Positions 56,289 through 64,000 of a DNA stretch of 64,000 nt are shown piece by piece. Source of the stretch: Butyrivibrio sp. XPD2002 (GTDB lineage: Bacteria > Bacillota > Clostridia > Lachnospirales > Lachnospiraceae). The DNA is taken from contig NZ_AUIY01000025.1 in the NCBI RefSeq assembly GCF_000423945.1, forward strand, positions 1-64,000, written 5' to 3'. Positions within the stretch are counted from its first letter, which is position 1, and the number at the start of each line of letters is the position of its first letter. The notes under the pieces are model-generated. The model was given only the letters and a program-made list of their open reading frames with translations. It made no database searches and was not told where the DNA came from. The position numbers were made by a program, and so were the translations under genes.

Positions 56289-57260
56289 TTGCAATTTGAA
56301 AATCAAAAATATAGAGATACGGTATTCCGTATGCTATTCAATGATAAATCAAGATTATTAGAATTATACAATGCTATCAATGGTACTAACTATACAAATA
56401 TGGATGACCTTACCATAACCACTTTGGAAGGTAGTACCTATCTTAACATGAAGAATGATGTGTCCTTCCTGATAGATTTTGAGCTAAATATGTTTGAACA
56501 CCAGTCTACTGTTTGTCCAAACATTCCTCTACGTGATCTTTACTATGTAGCCTCAACCTACATTGAACTGATTCCTGTCAAGAAGACTTATCGCGACAGC
56601 CTAATAAAGATTCCGGCTCCTAAGTTTATCGTATTCTATAACGGTATGGCAGATGTACCGGACAAAGTAACATATAAGCTATCCGATATGTATGAAAAGC
56701 CCATTAAAGACAATTCACTTGAACTTATCGTAGCTATGTACAACATAAATGCAGGACATAGCGCTCAGTTATTAGAAGCCTGTCAAACATTAAAGGGATA
56801 TTCCATTTTCGTATCAAAAGTGCGAAAATATATAAAAGAGGCGAAGGATGCATATAATCTTTCTCATGAGACTCCCCTTCATATCATCAAAAAGGAGGAT
56901 ATTGAGAAGAAAATAATATCCGATGCCGTATCAAAAGCAATCGATGAATGTATAGCAGAGGATATTCTTAAAGATTTCTTCTTGGCAAACAGACAGGAGG
57001 TTATAGATATGGGATTATTTGGATATACCGTTGAGGGACATATGCAGGAGCTTCAGGATGAAAGCTTTGAAAAAGGCGTTGAAAAAGGCGTCGAAAAAGG
57101 TATTAAACAAGGTATAGAAAAGGGAGCCGATACCATTTCTGATTTGTATGCCTGGTTAGTTGCCGCAGGCAGAAATGAGGATATGCAGCGAGCATTTACG
57201 GACAAAGATTTCAGAGCAAAACTGTTAACTGAATACAAGGAGACTTCTCCCATACAATAA
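56289..57260 (+). CDS. Rpn family recombination-promoting nuclease (PD-(D/E)XK transposase-like)
   Basis: About 324 residues from TTG at 56289, which has a strong TGGAGGAG site 7-8 bp upstream; an in-frame ATG at 56247 has none. The N-terminus RDTVFRMLFNDKSRLLELYN and the segment DVSFLIDFELNMFEHQS hold the nuclease core (Asp and Glu of the PD-(D/E)XK fold). The C-terminal part has the EKGVEKGVEKGIKQGIEKG repeat typical of RpnA/PD-(D/E)XK transposase-like proteins. Copies often multiply in Lachnospiraceae genomes. It is a single-gene unit with its own terminator. Confidence 0.88.
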   Translation: MQFENQKYRDTVFRMLFNDKSRLLELYNAINGTNYTNMDDLTITTLEGSTYLNMKNDVSFLIDFELNMFEHQSTVCPNIPLRDLYYVASTYIELIPVKKTYRDSLIKIPAPKFIVFYNGMADVPDKVTYKLSDMYEKPIKDNSLELIVAMYNINAGHSAQLLEACQTLKGYSIFVSKVRKYIKEAKDAYNLSHETPLHIIKKEDIEKKIISDAVSKAIDECIAEDILKDFFLANRQEVIDMGLFGYTVEGHMQELQDESFEKGVEKGVEKGIKQGIEKGADTISDLYAWLVAAGRNEDMQRAFTDKDFRAKLLTEYKETSPIQ

Positions 57261-57273
57261 ATTACAATGACAG

Positions 57274-57309
57274 GGCTGGAACCATATCAATAGTTCCAGC
57301 CTTAATAAT
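57274..57309 (+). terminator. Terminator of the Rpn-family gene
   Basis: GGCTGGAAC...GTTCCAGCC 9-bp stem, then TTAATAATTTT. Confidence 0.75.
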
Positions 57310-57482
57310 TTTATAGAATTCTTAAGACTTTCTTAATTTCAAAATTAACTCTTGCCATAATTTTTATAACGTGTTATAGTCTCAACTTGTCGGCGTTCTG
57401 CTGACGATAAGTCCGGTGTTTTCCGAGACGATTTTCCATTTATTTTCCTTAAGTTTTTATGAAAGGCGGTTTTTAAATTTTT

Positions 57483-59708
57483 ATGAGACCAATTAAACAG
57501 AGTAACTCGATGAAAGAGCTTTTAAAAAAGCTTAAGAGACATGACACACTTGTGCTTGCATCAGGTGTAGTAGTGGCAACACTTTTATGTGGAGCATTCG
57601 TCTACGTGACTACTCCGACAATCAGTGCCACTGCAGCACAGCAGGAGGTTCGTAAGGACTCCCTTGGCGTTCAGAAAAAAGCCAGCGATCAGCTTAACGA
57701 AATCCAGCAGTACCTTGAAAAGCTTGATGAAGTTGTTACAAACAGTCAGAGCCTGGTAGAGAACATCCAGACCGTGCAGAATGAGCAGAAGGAACTCACT
57801 GAAAAAGCTCTCACAAATGAGAAGAACAACACAAAAGAAAATAACAACAACACAGTAAGCAACAACAGTAAGGTTGTAGAAAAGATCAGTGGTCTTGATA
57901 AGCAGCTTGAATCAATCCATTCCGAAATCTCAGCTACAAACGAGCAGGTTAAAAAGCTCGGTGAAAGCATGAAAAACGGTGGAAGCAGCGATAGCAACAA
58001 GGATAAGGAAAGCTTTGCACAGATCACAAACGCTCTTGGCGACTTAAAGAAAACCTGCGATAAGTCAGGTACTGATATCTCCGGCATCATTGAGCAGCTT
58101 AAAAGTGAAAAGGGCAATAAATCCGAAGCTCAGAAAGAGGTAATTAACAATCTTGAGACAATCGTAAAGTCACTTGAGAAGGTTGATACAAAAGAGAATC
58201 TTTCCAAGCTTGAAACAGATCTCAAGGAGACTCAGACCTCCTATATCAATATGCTCAGCGAGGTTGAAAAGGACATCAATAAAACCTCAGATAATGTAAA
58301 CAAGGTAAAGGACAGCGTAAGTCAGGTCGATGAAAGCGTTAAAGACGCCATCAATGGTGTAGGAAAAGTTGGCGAAAATGTTCAGAGCGTTGAAAAAGGC
58401 GTAAACAAGGTTGGCGAGAATGTTCAGAGCGCCATCAATGGTGTAAACAAGGTCGGCGAAAATGTTCAGAATGCTGTAAATGGTGTCAACGAAGTTCGCA
58501 AAGCCCAGGAAAACTCTGACAGCAAGCTTACAGGAATCGACAATAATATCTCTTCCGTAAACACAAATGTAGACAGCTTAAAGGACAGCATCTCTTCTCT
58601 TGATGGCAAACTTGATGCTAATGCCCAGCAGCTTAGCGCCCTGGACGAGCAGGTTAAAGCGGTTTTTCAATGTTCGGACAGTAATCGTAAGAAACTAGCA
58701 TCCATACTGTCCGATCTGTGCGACTACCATGCCGCAGAGGATGCCACATTTGCTGAGCTTATCGAAGCTGTAAAGCTGATTCCCGCACATGTTATCAACT
58801 CAAAGAAGGTGACCTATGAATACCACAAACACACTGACGGAAAAAGCAGCATAGCTGCCGAAACCTGTAATCACAGTGGCGGGTGCTTTACAGTTCCTGT
58901 TAAACATGTTCACAATCAAAACTGTTATAAAACCGAGACCGTTTACAAATATCAGAAGGTAAAACGTATCGGTGGTACGAGCAGTTCTTTACCTTCCACC
59001 TATAGTGGTATAGACATCAACCCTTCTGGTGTATGCCTTATATGCACAAAAATTCTGTACAAGGATGATGAAAAAAATCATTACCACACAACCACTTCTC
59101 TTGATACAGCGAAACAGGGCGATAGCTATAGCGTTCAAGGCACAAACAAAAAGCTTATATGCTCAAAAAATGCAAATACCGTAGATTACTACGCTCCCGG
59201 ATGTGGTTTCAAAAATGGTGATATGGAAAGGGCTACTATTGAATTCCCCAAGCACTACACCAACCCCAATCTTTTGGCCACCTCAATGGTATCAGACTTC
59301 CATGGACTTAATATAAGCGAGGAAATCTTTAATTTCGATGAGGGCGAAGAATTCATGCCTGAGGATTACGATGCGGGTGATGAAACCTTCGACGAAAATG
59401 CTCAGGACGAGAATAATGAAAATCAGGGTGAAATGCCTGAACAGGAACAAGCAGAACCCTCAGATAATACCACTTCAGAAGAAGTTTCCTCAGATAATAC
59501 AACTCCGGCTGAAAGTACACCTGCACCTGAAACCACTAATGAGAATACTGATGATAATTCTGGTGAGAATTCTGCCCAAAATACTGACAAAAACAATGAA
59601 GTAAATTCCGAAGAGTCAGAAGATACTACTGATGCCAGCAATAGCAACGCTACTGAAGCTTCTGAAATTACAGAAACCGCAGCCAGTGACGATACTGCCA
59701 CTAAATAG
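57483..59708 (+). CDS. Membrane-anchored coiled-coil surface protein with Cys/His-rich module
   Basis: A 741-residue protein. Residues about 20-45 form one membrane segment (TLVLASGVVVATLLCGAFVY) after a short basic N-terminus, so the bulk should be outside. Residues about 55-420 are coiled coil, with a run of short repeats of the NGVNKVGENVQSAI type near 290-340. Residues about 445-600 form a Cys/His-rich module (AAETCNHSGGCF, then VKHVHNQNCYKT, CLICTKILYK) seen in surface proteins of clostridia, probably metal-binding. The last 110 residues are Glu/Asn/Thr/Ser-rich and disordered. Function is unknown; the site 13 bp ahead of the ATG is weak. Confidence 0.78.
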   Translation: MRPIKQSNSMKELLKKLKRHDTLVLASGVVVATLLCGAFVYVTTPTISATAAQQEVRKDSLGVQKKASDQLNEIQQYLEKLDEVVTNSQSLVENIQTVQNEQKELTEKALTNEKNNTKENNNNTVSNNSKVVEKISGLDKQLESIHSEISATNEQVKKLGESMKNGGSSDSNKDKESFAQITNALGDLKKTCDKSGTDISGIIEQLKSEKGNKSEAQKEVINNLETIVKSLEKVDTKENLSKLETDLKETQTSYINMLSEVEKDINKTSDNVNKVKDSVSQVDESVKDAINGVGKVGENVQSVEKGVNKVGENVQSAINGVNKVGENVQNAVNGVNEVRKAQENSDSKLTGIDNNISSVNTNVDSLKDSISSLDGKLDANAQQLSALDEQVKAVFQCSDSNRKKLASILSDLCDYHAAEDATFAELIEAVKLIPAHVINSKKVTYEYHKHTDGKSSIAAETCNHSGGCFTVPVKHVHNQNCYKTETVYKYQKVKRIGGTSSSLPSTYSGIDINPSGVCLICTKILYKDDEKNHYHTTTSLDTAKQGDSYSVQGTNKKLICSKNANTVDYYAPGCGFKNGDMERATIEFPKHYTNPNLLATSMVSDFHGLNISEEIFNFDEGEEFMPEDYDAGDETFDENAQDENNENQGEMPEQEQAEPSDNTTSEEVSSDNTTPAESTPAPETTNENTDDNSGENSAQNTDKNNEVNSEESEDTTDASNSNATEASEITETAASDDTATK

Positions 59709-59743
59709 CATAAACCAAACAGAAATTCTAATACCATAAATAT

Positions 59744-59787
59744 AGAGGTGAGAACCTTATTTCCATAGGCTCTCACCTCTTCTTTTT
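59744..59787. terminator. Terminator between convergent genes
   Basis: AGAGGTGAGA...TCTCACCTCT 10-bp stem followed on the plus strand by TCTTTTTT; it may serve both the coiled-coil gene and the kinase gene. Confidence 0.85.
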
Positions 59788-59790
59788 TAC

Positions 59791-61443
59791 TTATACATTA
59801 AAGCAGCTTCCACCAACAAACTCTCTCGTAAGTGAATTATTGGGAAGTGTCTGCGAGTCAACCGCAACAAAGTAATCCAGGAATTTCAGAAGTCTCTTTG
59901 CTTCGAAGTATTCAGGCTCGTCCTGCTTTATTGCGAAAAGCAGCGGCTCTGCATATTGCTTCAAAACAGCAAGCTCGTAAATCTGAGCGGAGTTGAACAT
60001 CTCATCTGCGCCCTCCTGGAAAGGAAAGATGTTCTGGTGCTCACCTCTTCTTACTGAGTCCCACATGGCAATCGTGTGCTTTGCTGATGCACCACGGGTT
60101 CTGGCATCGCGGACAATACGTCTTATCAGTCGTCCATCAGTTGTAGGGATTCTATTGTGTGCATCTACGCTAAGAGTGGTAAGTGCACTTATATAAATCT
60201 TGAACTTGGACTCTGCGGGAAGTGCATAGCTCATCTTCTCATTAAGTCCGTGGATTCCCTCGATAACAAGAACATCACCGGGCTTTAGCTGGAGATAGTC
60301 TCCGTTCATCTCACGCTTACCTGAAACAAAGTTAAAGGTAGGCATCTCAACTCTCTCACCATTAAGGAGAGCTACCATGTCCTTATTAAACTGCTCCACA
60401 TCAAGAGCCTCGAGACACTCAAAGTTGTAGCTTCCGTCCTCATTAAGAGGAGTATCAACCCTATCCACGAAGTAGTTATCAAGGCTGATGGGATGAGGGT
60501 TCAGTCCATAGGTGCGCATCTGGATTGAAAGTCTGTTGGCAAAGGATGTCTTTCCTGAGGAGCTTGGTCCTGCGATCATGACGAACCTTACATCCTTGCG
60601 CTCATATATCTTCTGAGCTATCTCTCCGATACGGCGCTCCTGAAGAGCCTCCTGCACAAGCATAAGATTACTGAACTCGCCTCTGCAGATAGCATCATTA
60701 AGATCACCGACTGTATCTATGCCCATCATCTGGCCCCACTGTGTGGAACGAACCATCTCGTTAAAGAGCTTCTCTCTGGGCTCGCTGTCCGTAATCTTGT
60801 CAGGATTCCTTCTGGAAGGAAGATGTAGAAGCAGGCCATCGTGATATTTTTCAACCCTGAACCACTTTACATAGGAGGTGTTGGGAAGCATATATCCATA
60901 AAAATAGTCGCTGAAATCATCGAGCCTGTAGACATTTACTTCAGAACTTCTTCTGTAACGAAGAAGCCTTATCTTGTCATCAAGGCCCTCTTTTCTGAAA
61001 ATCTCAACAGCATCTGCAAGAGGATAGCCCTTCTTGAAAATCGGTATCTCCTGCTTTACCATTTCCTCCATGCGTTTCTGAACGCACTGGGCAAACTCCT
61101 CTGTAACAGAAAAATCACTTCTGACATTACAGAAAAAGGCATTACCGATTTTGTACTCAACCTTGGTATAGGCGGGCTTATCACCGGCTACATCACGAAC
61201 AGCCTTAATAAGCATCATGATAGCTGTTCTGGTATAGGTGTTATTACCTATCTCATCGGCAGTAGTGATAAAGGAAAGCTTCTCATCTCTGTCCACCTTC
61301 TTCATCAGCTCGCGGATTCTTGTTCCATATATTACTGCCACAATCTGATTATCAAATCTGTCCTGATAATCCTTTGCGATCGTTTCAAAGGTTGTACCCT
61401 TTTCGTATTCTCTCTCTTCACCTTCAATAATAAGCTTTGGCAT
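59791..61443 (-). CDS. TGS domain-uridine kinase-like nucleoside kinase
   Basis: A 550-residue protein. The N-terminal 60 residues look like a TGS domain (MPKLIIEGEEREYEKGTTFE), the middle resembles threonyl-tRNA synthetase-like second domain (HLLDAVEIFRKEGL region), and the C-terminal half is a P-loop kinase with GPSSSGKTSFANRL near residue 295 and SLDNYFVDRVDTP. This arrangement is common in clostridia and annotated as uridine kinase; the real nucleoside substrate is not certain. GGAGG lies ahead of its ATG. Confidence 0.9.
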   Translation of the reverse strand: MPKLIIEGEEREYEKGTTFETIAKDYQDRFDNQIVAVIYGTRIRELMKKVDRDEKLSFITTADEIGNNTYTRTAIMMLIKAVRDVAGDKPAYTKVEYKIGNAFFCNVRSDFSVTEEFAQCVQKRMEEMVKQEIPIFKKGYPLADAVEIFRKEGLDDKIRLLRYRRSSEVNVYRLDDFSDYFYGYMLPNTSYVKWFRVEKYHDGLLLHLPSRRNPDKITDSEPREKLFNEMVRSTQWGQMMGIDTVGDLNDAICRGEFSNLMLVQEALQERRIGEIAQKIYERKDVRFVMIAGPSSSGKTSFANRLSIQMRTYGLNPHPISLDNYFVDRVDTPLNEDGSYNFECLEALDVEQFNKDMVALLNGERVEMPTFNFVSGKREMNGDYLQLKPGDVLVIEGIHGLNEKMSYALPAESKFKIYISALTTLSVDAHNRIPTTDGRLIRRIVRDARTRGASAKHTIAMWDSVRRGEHQNIFPFQEGADEMFNSAQIYELAVLKQYAEPLLFAIKQDEPEYFEAKRLLKFLDYFVAVDSQTLPNNSLTREFVGGSCFNV

Positions 61444-61479
61444 AAAATGACCTCCATGGTGATTATTCGGAAAACAGTA

Positions 61480-62220
61480 TTACATCGACAGAACGATTGT
61501 AATATCGTTTATTTTATCCATAATATCATGCATTCTTTCCGTATGCTCATTTTCAGATAATTTTAATAAAATACCCTCGAGAATTTCCTTCTCATGAGCC
61601 AGGTATTTTTTGAGAGTTTCATCCTTTTTAAGAATAAGAGAGGGGCCAAAGCGGTCACAGATCCTTATGGCGTCAGCTTCGCTAACATCACCAAGTTCAC
61701 GTATAGCTCTGTCATAGAGGTCATTATTATCGTCGTCACTTACTCTTACGCTCATGGCGACATAGTATTTGCCCTCTTCAAAAATCTCAGCCTCATCCTC
61801 TATGAAGAAGCGCTCACGTCTTAGATACTCTCTAAAAAGTCTAAGGTCAGACTGAGGCTGTAAGACCATTCTTTTTACGCCCTTTTCACGAGGTCTTCCG
61901 TCCTCAAGGATGCGCTTCATTAAAAGTCCGCCCATTCCCGCACAGACTATGGCCTCGGCTTCGCCTGCCTGTAGCTTCTCCATTCCGTTTGAGAGTCTTG
62001 TCTCGATCTTATCCTGAAGACCGTACTCCCGTATATGCTCATCTGCCCTCTCAAGGGGGCCTTCGTTTATGTCCATTGCCAGAGCCTTCTTGCAGGCTCC
62101 TGAATTAATAAGATAAATCGGAACGAATCCATGATCCGTCCCGATATCACAGACGCTTGCAGCGCTCTTAACGAGCCCTGCAACTGCGCCTAATCTTTCT
62201 GATAAAACTATATTTTTCAT
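61480..62220 (-). CDS. trmK: tRNA (adenine-22-N1)-methyltransferase
   Basis: About 246 residues from the ATG at 62220; longer in-frame sequence overlaps rpoD and is rejected. The start MKNIVLSERLGAVAGLV and the SAM motif VCDIGTDHGFVPIYLI are those of TrmK (YqfN). The catalytic-type segment AIVCAGMGGLLMKRIL is near residue 95. It methylates A22 in certain tRNAs. It lies directly behind rpoD, the usual Firmicutes order. Confidence 0.93.
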   Translation of the reverse strand: MKNIVLSERLGAVAGLVKSAASVCDIGTDHGFVPIYLINSGACKKALAMDINEGPLERADEHIREYGLQDKIETRLSNGMEKLQAGEAEAIVCAGMGGLLMKRILEDGRPREKGVKRMVLQPQSDLRLFREYLRRERFFIEDEAEIFEEGKYYVAMSVRVSDDDNNDLYDRAIRELGDVSEADAIRICDRFGPSLILKKDETLKKYLAHEKEILEGILLKLSENEHTERMHDIMDKINDITIVLSM

Positions 62221-62224
62221 AGTG

Positions 62225-63823
62225 TTAGTCCAGATAATCCTTAAGTTTTCTGCTGCGGCTGGGATGACGAAGCTTACGAAGTGCCTTTGCTTCGATCTGT
62301 CTGATACGCTCACGTGTAACGTTGAACTCCTTACCAACCTCTTCAAGTGTTCTTGCTCTTCCGTCATCAAGACCGAATCTCAGTCTGAGTACCTTCTGCT
62401 CACGCTCTGTAAGTGTTCCGAGTACTTCAACGAGCTGCTCCTTAAGGAGTGTGAATGCTGCTGCGTCAGCAGGTACAGGAACATTGTCGTCCTGGATGAA
62501 ATCGCCAAGATGTGAATCTTCCTCTTCACCGATAGGTGTCTCAAGTGAAACAGGCTCCTGTGAAATCTTCAGGATCTCTCTTACTCTCTCTACAGGGATG
62601 CCCATCTCCTTGGCGATCTCTTCGGGAGTGGGTTCGCGGCCGAGCTCCTGGAGCAACTGTCTGCTGATACGAATGAGCTTGTTGATAGTCTCAACCATAT
62701 GTACAGGAATACGAATTGTTCTGGCCTGGTCGGCGATAGCACGGGTGATAGCCTGTCTGATCCACCATGTTGCGTAGGTTGAGAACTTGAATCCCTTACG
62801 GAAATCGAACTTCTCAACGGCCTTGATAAGACCAAGGTTACCTTCCTGAATAAGGTCAAGGAAAAGCATTCCTCTTCCCACATACCTCTTTGCGATACTT
62901 ACAACAAGACGAAGGTTAGCCTCTGCAAGACGCTTCTTAGCTTCATTACCCATGAAGGAAACGCTCTTGAGCTCGCTCATAGGAAGATCCTTAACTCTCT
63001 CGTAAGCCTCTGCCTCTTCTTCCTTAACCTCAAGCCCTTCAGAAGTGCCTGCTTCAAGGATACGCTCAGCCATCATACCGTCTTCCATCTGCTGTGCAAG
63101 GTCAATTTCCTGCTCTGCTGTAAGAAGCGGAACCTTACCGATTTCCTTAAGGTACATACGTACCGGATCCTCGATGCTGATTCCGTCAGGAACTGACAGA
63201 TCGATATTCTCCATATCAACCTCATCCTCGTCACCGAGAACCACACCGTCATCATCCGGAATATCCACGTCAACATCATCTTCCATTCTGATGATATCGA
63301 TACCGGCGCTCTCAAGCTGCTCAAGAACCTTATCAAGGTTATCCTCATCGAGATTGAGATCCTTAAGGAAGTCGCTTATCTCATTATAATCAAGGGTATT
63401 CTGTTTTTTCTTACCAAGTGCAAGAAGCTCTCTGATCTTCTGGAGGAATTTCTCTCTTGTCTCCTCGTCAAGATCTGCTGAAGACTCGGGAGTCTTAGGA
63501 GCTGAATCTGCCTTTTTAGCTGCTGCCTTTGAAGTCTTTGTCTCTTCCTTCTTATCAGCTTTAGCTGCCTTTGCAGTCTTCTTCTCTGCAGTATCTGCAG
63601 CCTTCTTCTCTGTTGTCTTCTTAGCTGTGGTCTTCTCAGCTGTTTCCTTCTTTGAAGCAGCCTTTGTAGCTGTCTTCTTTGTCTCGTCCTTCTTTGCTGC
63701 CTCTTTCTTAGCTGCAGCCTTCTTCTCTGCTGCCTTCTTTTCAGCAGTCTTCCCAACAACCTTTACAATTGTCTTCTTTTCTGTGTCCTTCTCAGCTGCC
63801 TTACTTGTTTTCTTCTCTGCCAC
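62225..63823 (-). CDS. rpoD: Primary sigma factor RpoD with Lys/Ala-rich N-terminal extension
   Basis: A 532-residue protein starting with GTG at 63823 behind AAGGAAGG. Residues 1 to about 115 are almost only Lys, Ala, Glu and Thr (repeats such as [18 protein letters not shown]), like histone H1 tails; region 1.1-like sequence follows. The conserved regions are present: region 1.2 ([20 protein letters not shown]), region 2 ([20 protein letters not shown] and [17 protein letters not shown]), region 3 and region 4 ([20 protein letters not shown]). It directs RNA polymerase to housekeeping promoters. The extension is not part of typical sigma-A. Confidence 0.97.
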   Translation of the reverse strand: MAEKKTSKAAEKDTEKKTIVKVVGKTAEKKAAEKKAAAKKEAAKKDETKKTATKAASKKETAEKTTAKKTTEKKAADTAEKKTAKAAKADKKEETKTSKAAAKKADSAPKTPESSADLDEETREKFLQKIRELLALGKKKQNTLDYNEISDFLKDLNLDEDNLDKVLEQLESAGIDIIRMEDDVDVDIPDDDGVVLGDEDEVDMENIDLSVPDGISIEDPVRMYLKEIGKVPLLTAEQEIDLAQQMEDGMMAERILEAGTSEGLEVKEEEAEAYERVKDLPMSELKSVSFMGNEAKKRLAEANLRLVVSIAKRYVGRGMLFLDLIQEGNLGLIKAVEKFDFRKGFKFSTYATWWIRQAITRAIADQARTIRIPVHMVETINKLIRISRQLLQELGREPTPEEIAKEMGIPVERVREILKISQEPVSLETPIGEEEDSHLGDFIQDDNVPVPADAAAFTLLKEQLVEVLGTLTEREQKVLRLRFGLDDGRARTLEEVGKEFNVTRERIRQIEAKALRKLRHPSRSRKLKDYLD

Positions 63824-63847
63824 TTTATTTCCTTCCTTTCATATAAC

Positions 63848-64000
63848 TCACGCGTCCAGAATTATCTTTGCTCTGGAGAGCTCCTCCAAGGTTCTCTTAC
63901 CTTCAAGTGTGAAATTCCACCGCTCCGGAGCATCACTTGCCATGTTAGAGAGTGTTTTCTCGTAACCTGACTTTTTTATGTCATAGAGAATGTCACGTAG
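63848..64000 (-). CDS. dnaG: C-terminal end of probable DNA primase, partial
   Basis: The last 50 codons of a gene that runs past the window end. The translation includes YDIKKSGYEKTLSNMASD and ends in LEGKRTLEELSRAKIILDA then TGA at 63848. Its place directly ahead of rpoD in the same direction is that of dnaG in the macromolecular-synthesis operon, and the end resembles the helical tail of primases. The fragment is too short for a firm call. Confidence 0.6.
   Translation of the reverse strand, partial: LRDILYDIKKSGYEKTLSNMASDAPERWNFTLEGKRTLEELSRAKIILDA

Noticed and set aside
57380..57470. Riboswitch ahead of the coiled-coil gene
   Set aside because: Small stems are present, but no known riboswitch core could be recognised.
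57746..58117. 123-residue minus-strand ORF, Leu/Ser/Phe-rich and membrane-like
   Set aside because: It is the antisense of the coiled-coil region and lacks start signals.
62225..62370. N-terminal extension of TrmK into rpoD
   Set aside because: The extra 50 residues are antisense-free frame overlap with the conserved rpoD end; the family start matches the ATG at 62220.
63376..63965. Arg/Gln- and Ala/Phe/Ser-rich ORFs over the rpoD N-terminus
   Set aside because: They are frame shadows of the Lys/Ala-rich repeat region of rpoD.

Overview
The window looks like a chromosomal segment of an anaerobic Firmicute of the Lachnospiraceae, probably close to Butyrivibrio or Pseudobutyrivibrio. This is inferred from the strong purine-rich ribosome binding sites, a class A RNase P RNA, the dnaG-rpoD-trmK order, lepA-hemW beside rpsT, a glycerol/G3P dehydrogenase set with a DUF1667 protein, and protein sequences typical of gut or rumen clostridia. 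No tRNA, rRNA operon, CRISPR array, prophage or complete insertion sequence was seen.

Layout: 1-447 holds a cluster of GC-rich hairpins without a gene. 448-4023 encodes a heterodimeric ABC exporter. 4181-8716 is a signalling block (FIST sensor, soluble chemoreceptor-like protein, HD-GYP phosphodiesterase). An acyltransferase gene (8921) follows on the plus strand. 10156-15479 is a phnDCEE-type ABC importer with a signal-less 5'-nucleotidase. 15660-20336 is a glycerol operon (glpK, glpA-like, FAD/NAD oxidoreductase, DUF1667). 20435-22178 is a ROK regulator behind the scar of a deleted sugar locus. 22384-26992 carries a small orphan protein, a membrane-anchored serpin, a Nudix hydrolase, a phosphoesterase and an anchored transglutaminase-like protein.

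27137-27756 is a 620-bp fold-back element with a target duplication, inserted just behind a polytopic glycosyltransferase-like gene. 29966-37092 is a beta-galactoside operon (binding protein, two permeases, LacI regulator, GH35 beta-galactosidase). 37555-42144 holds two small proteins that resemble toxin/immunity debris, then dprA, comM/yifB and the divergent pilT. 42285-48566 holds an iron alcohol dehydrogenase, a TetR regulator, hemW, lepA, a secreted protein and rpsT. 48710-53331 holds two CobW-type GTPases (one very His-rich), a MATE transporter and a secreted trypsin-like protease. rnpB lies at 53592-53940 and is followed by a long RNA-like hairpin. 53988-59708 holds a lipase-like hydrolase, a GNAT, a DUF985 cupin, an Rpn-family nuclease and a large anchored coiled-coil protein. 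59791-64000 holds a TGS-uridine kinase fusion, trmK, rpoD and the end of probable dnaG.

The best candidates for new biology are the fold-back element at 27137-27756, the rnpB-adjacent hairpin, the GH31/isomerase deletion scar with its surviving promoter and palindrome, the FIST/chemoreceptor/HD-GYP module with a duplicated uncharacterised C-terminal domain, and the phn-type importer paired with a cytoplasmic nucleotidase.
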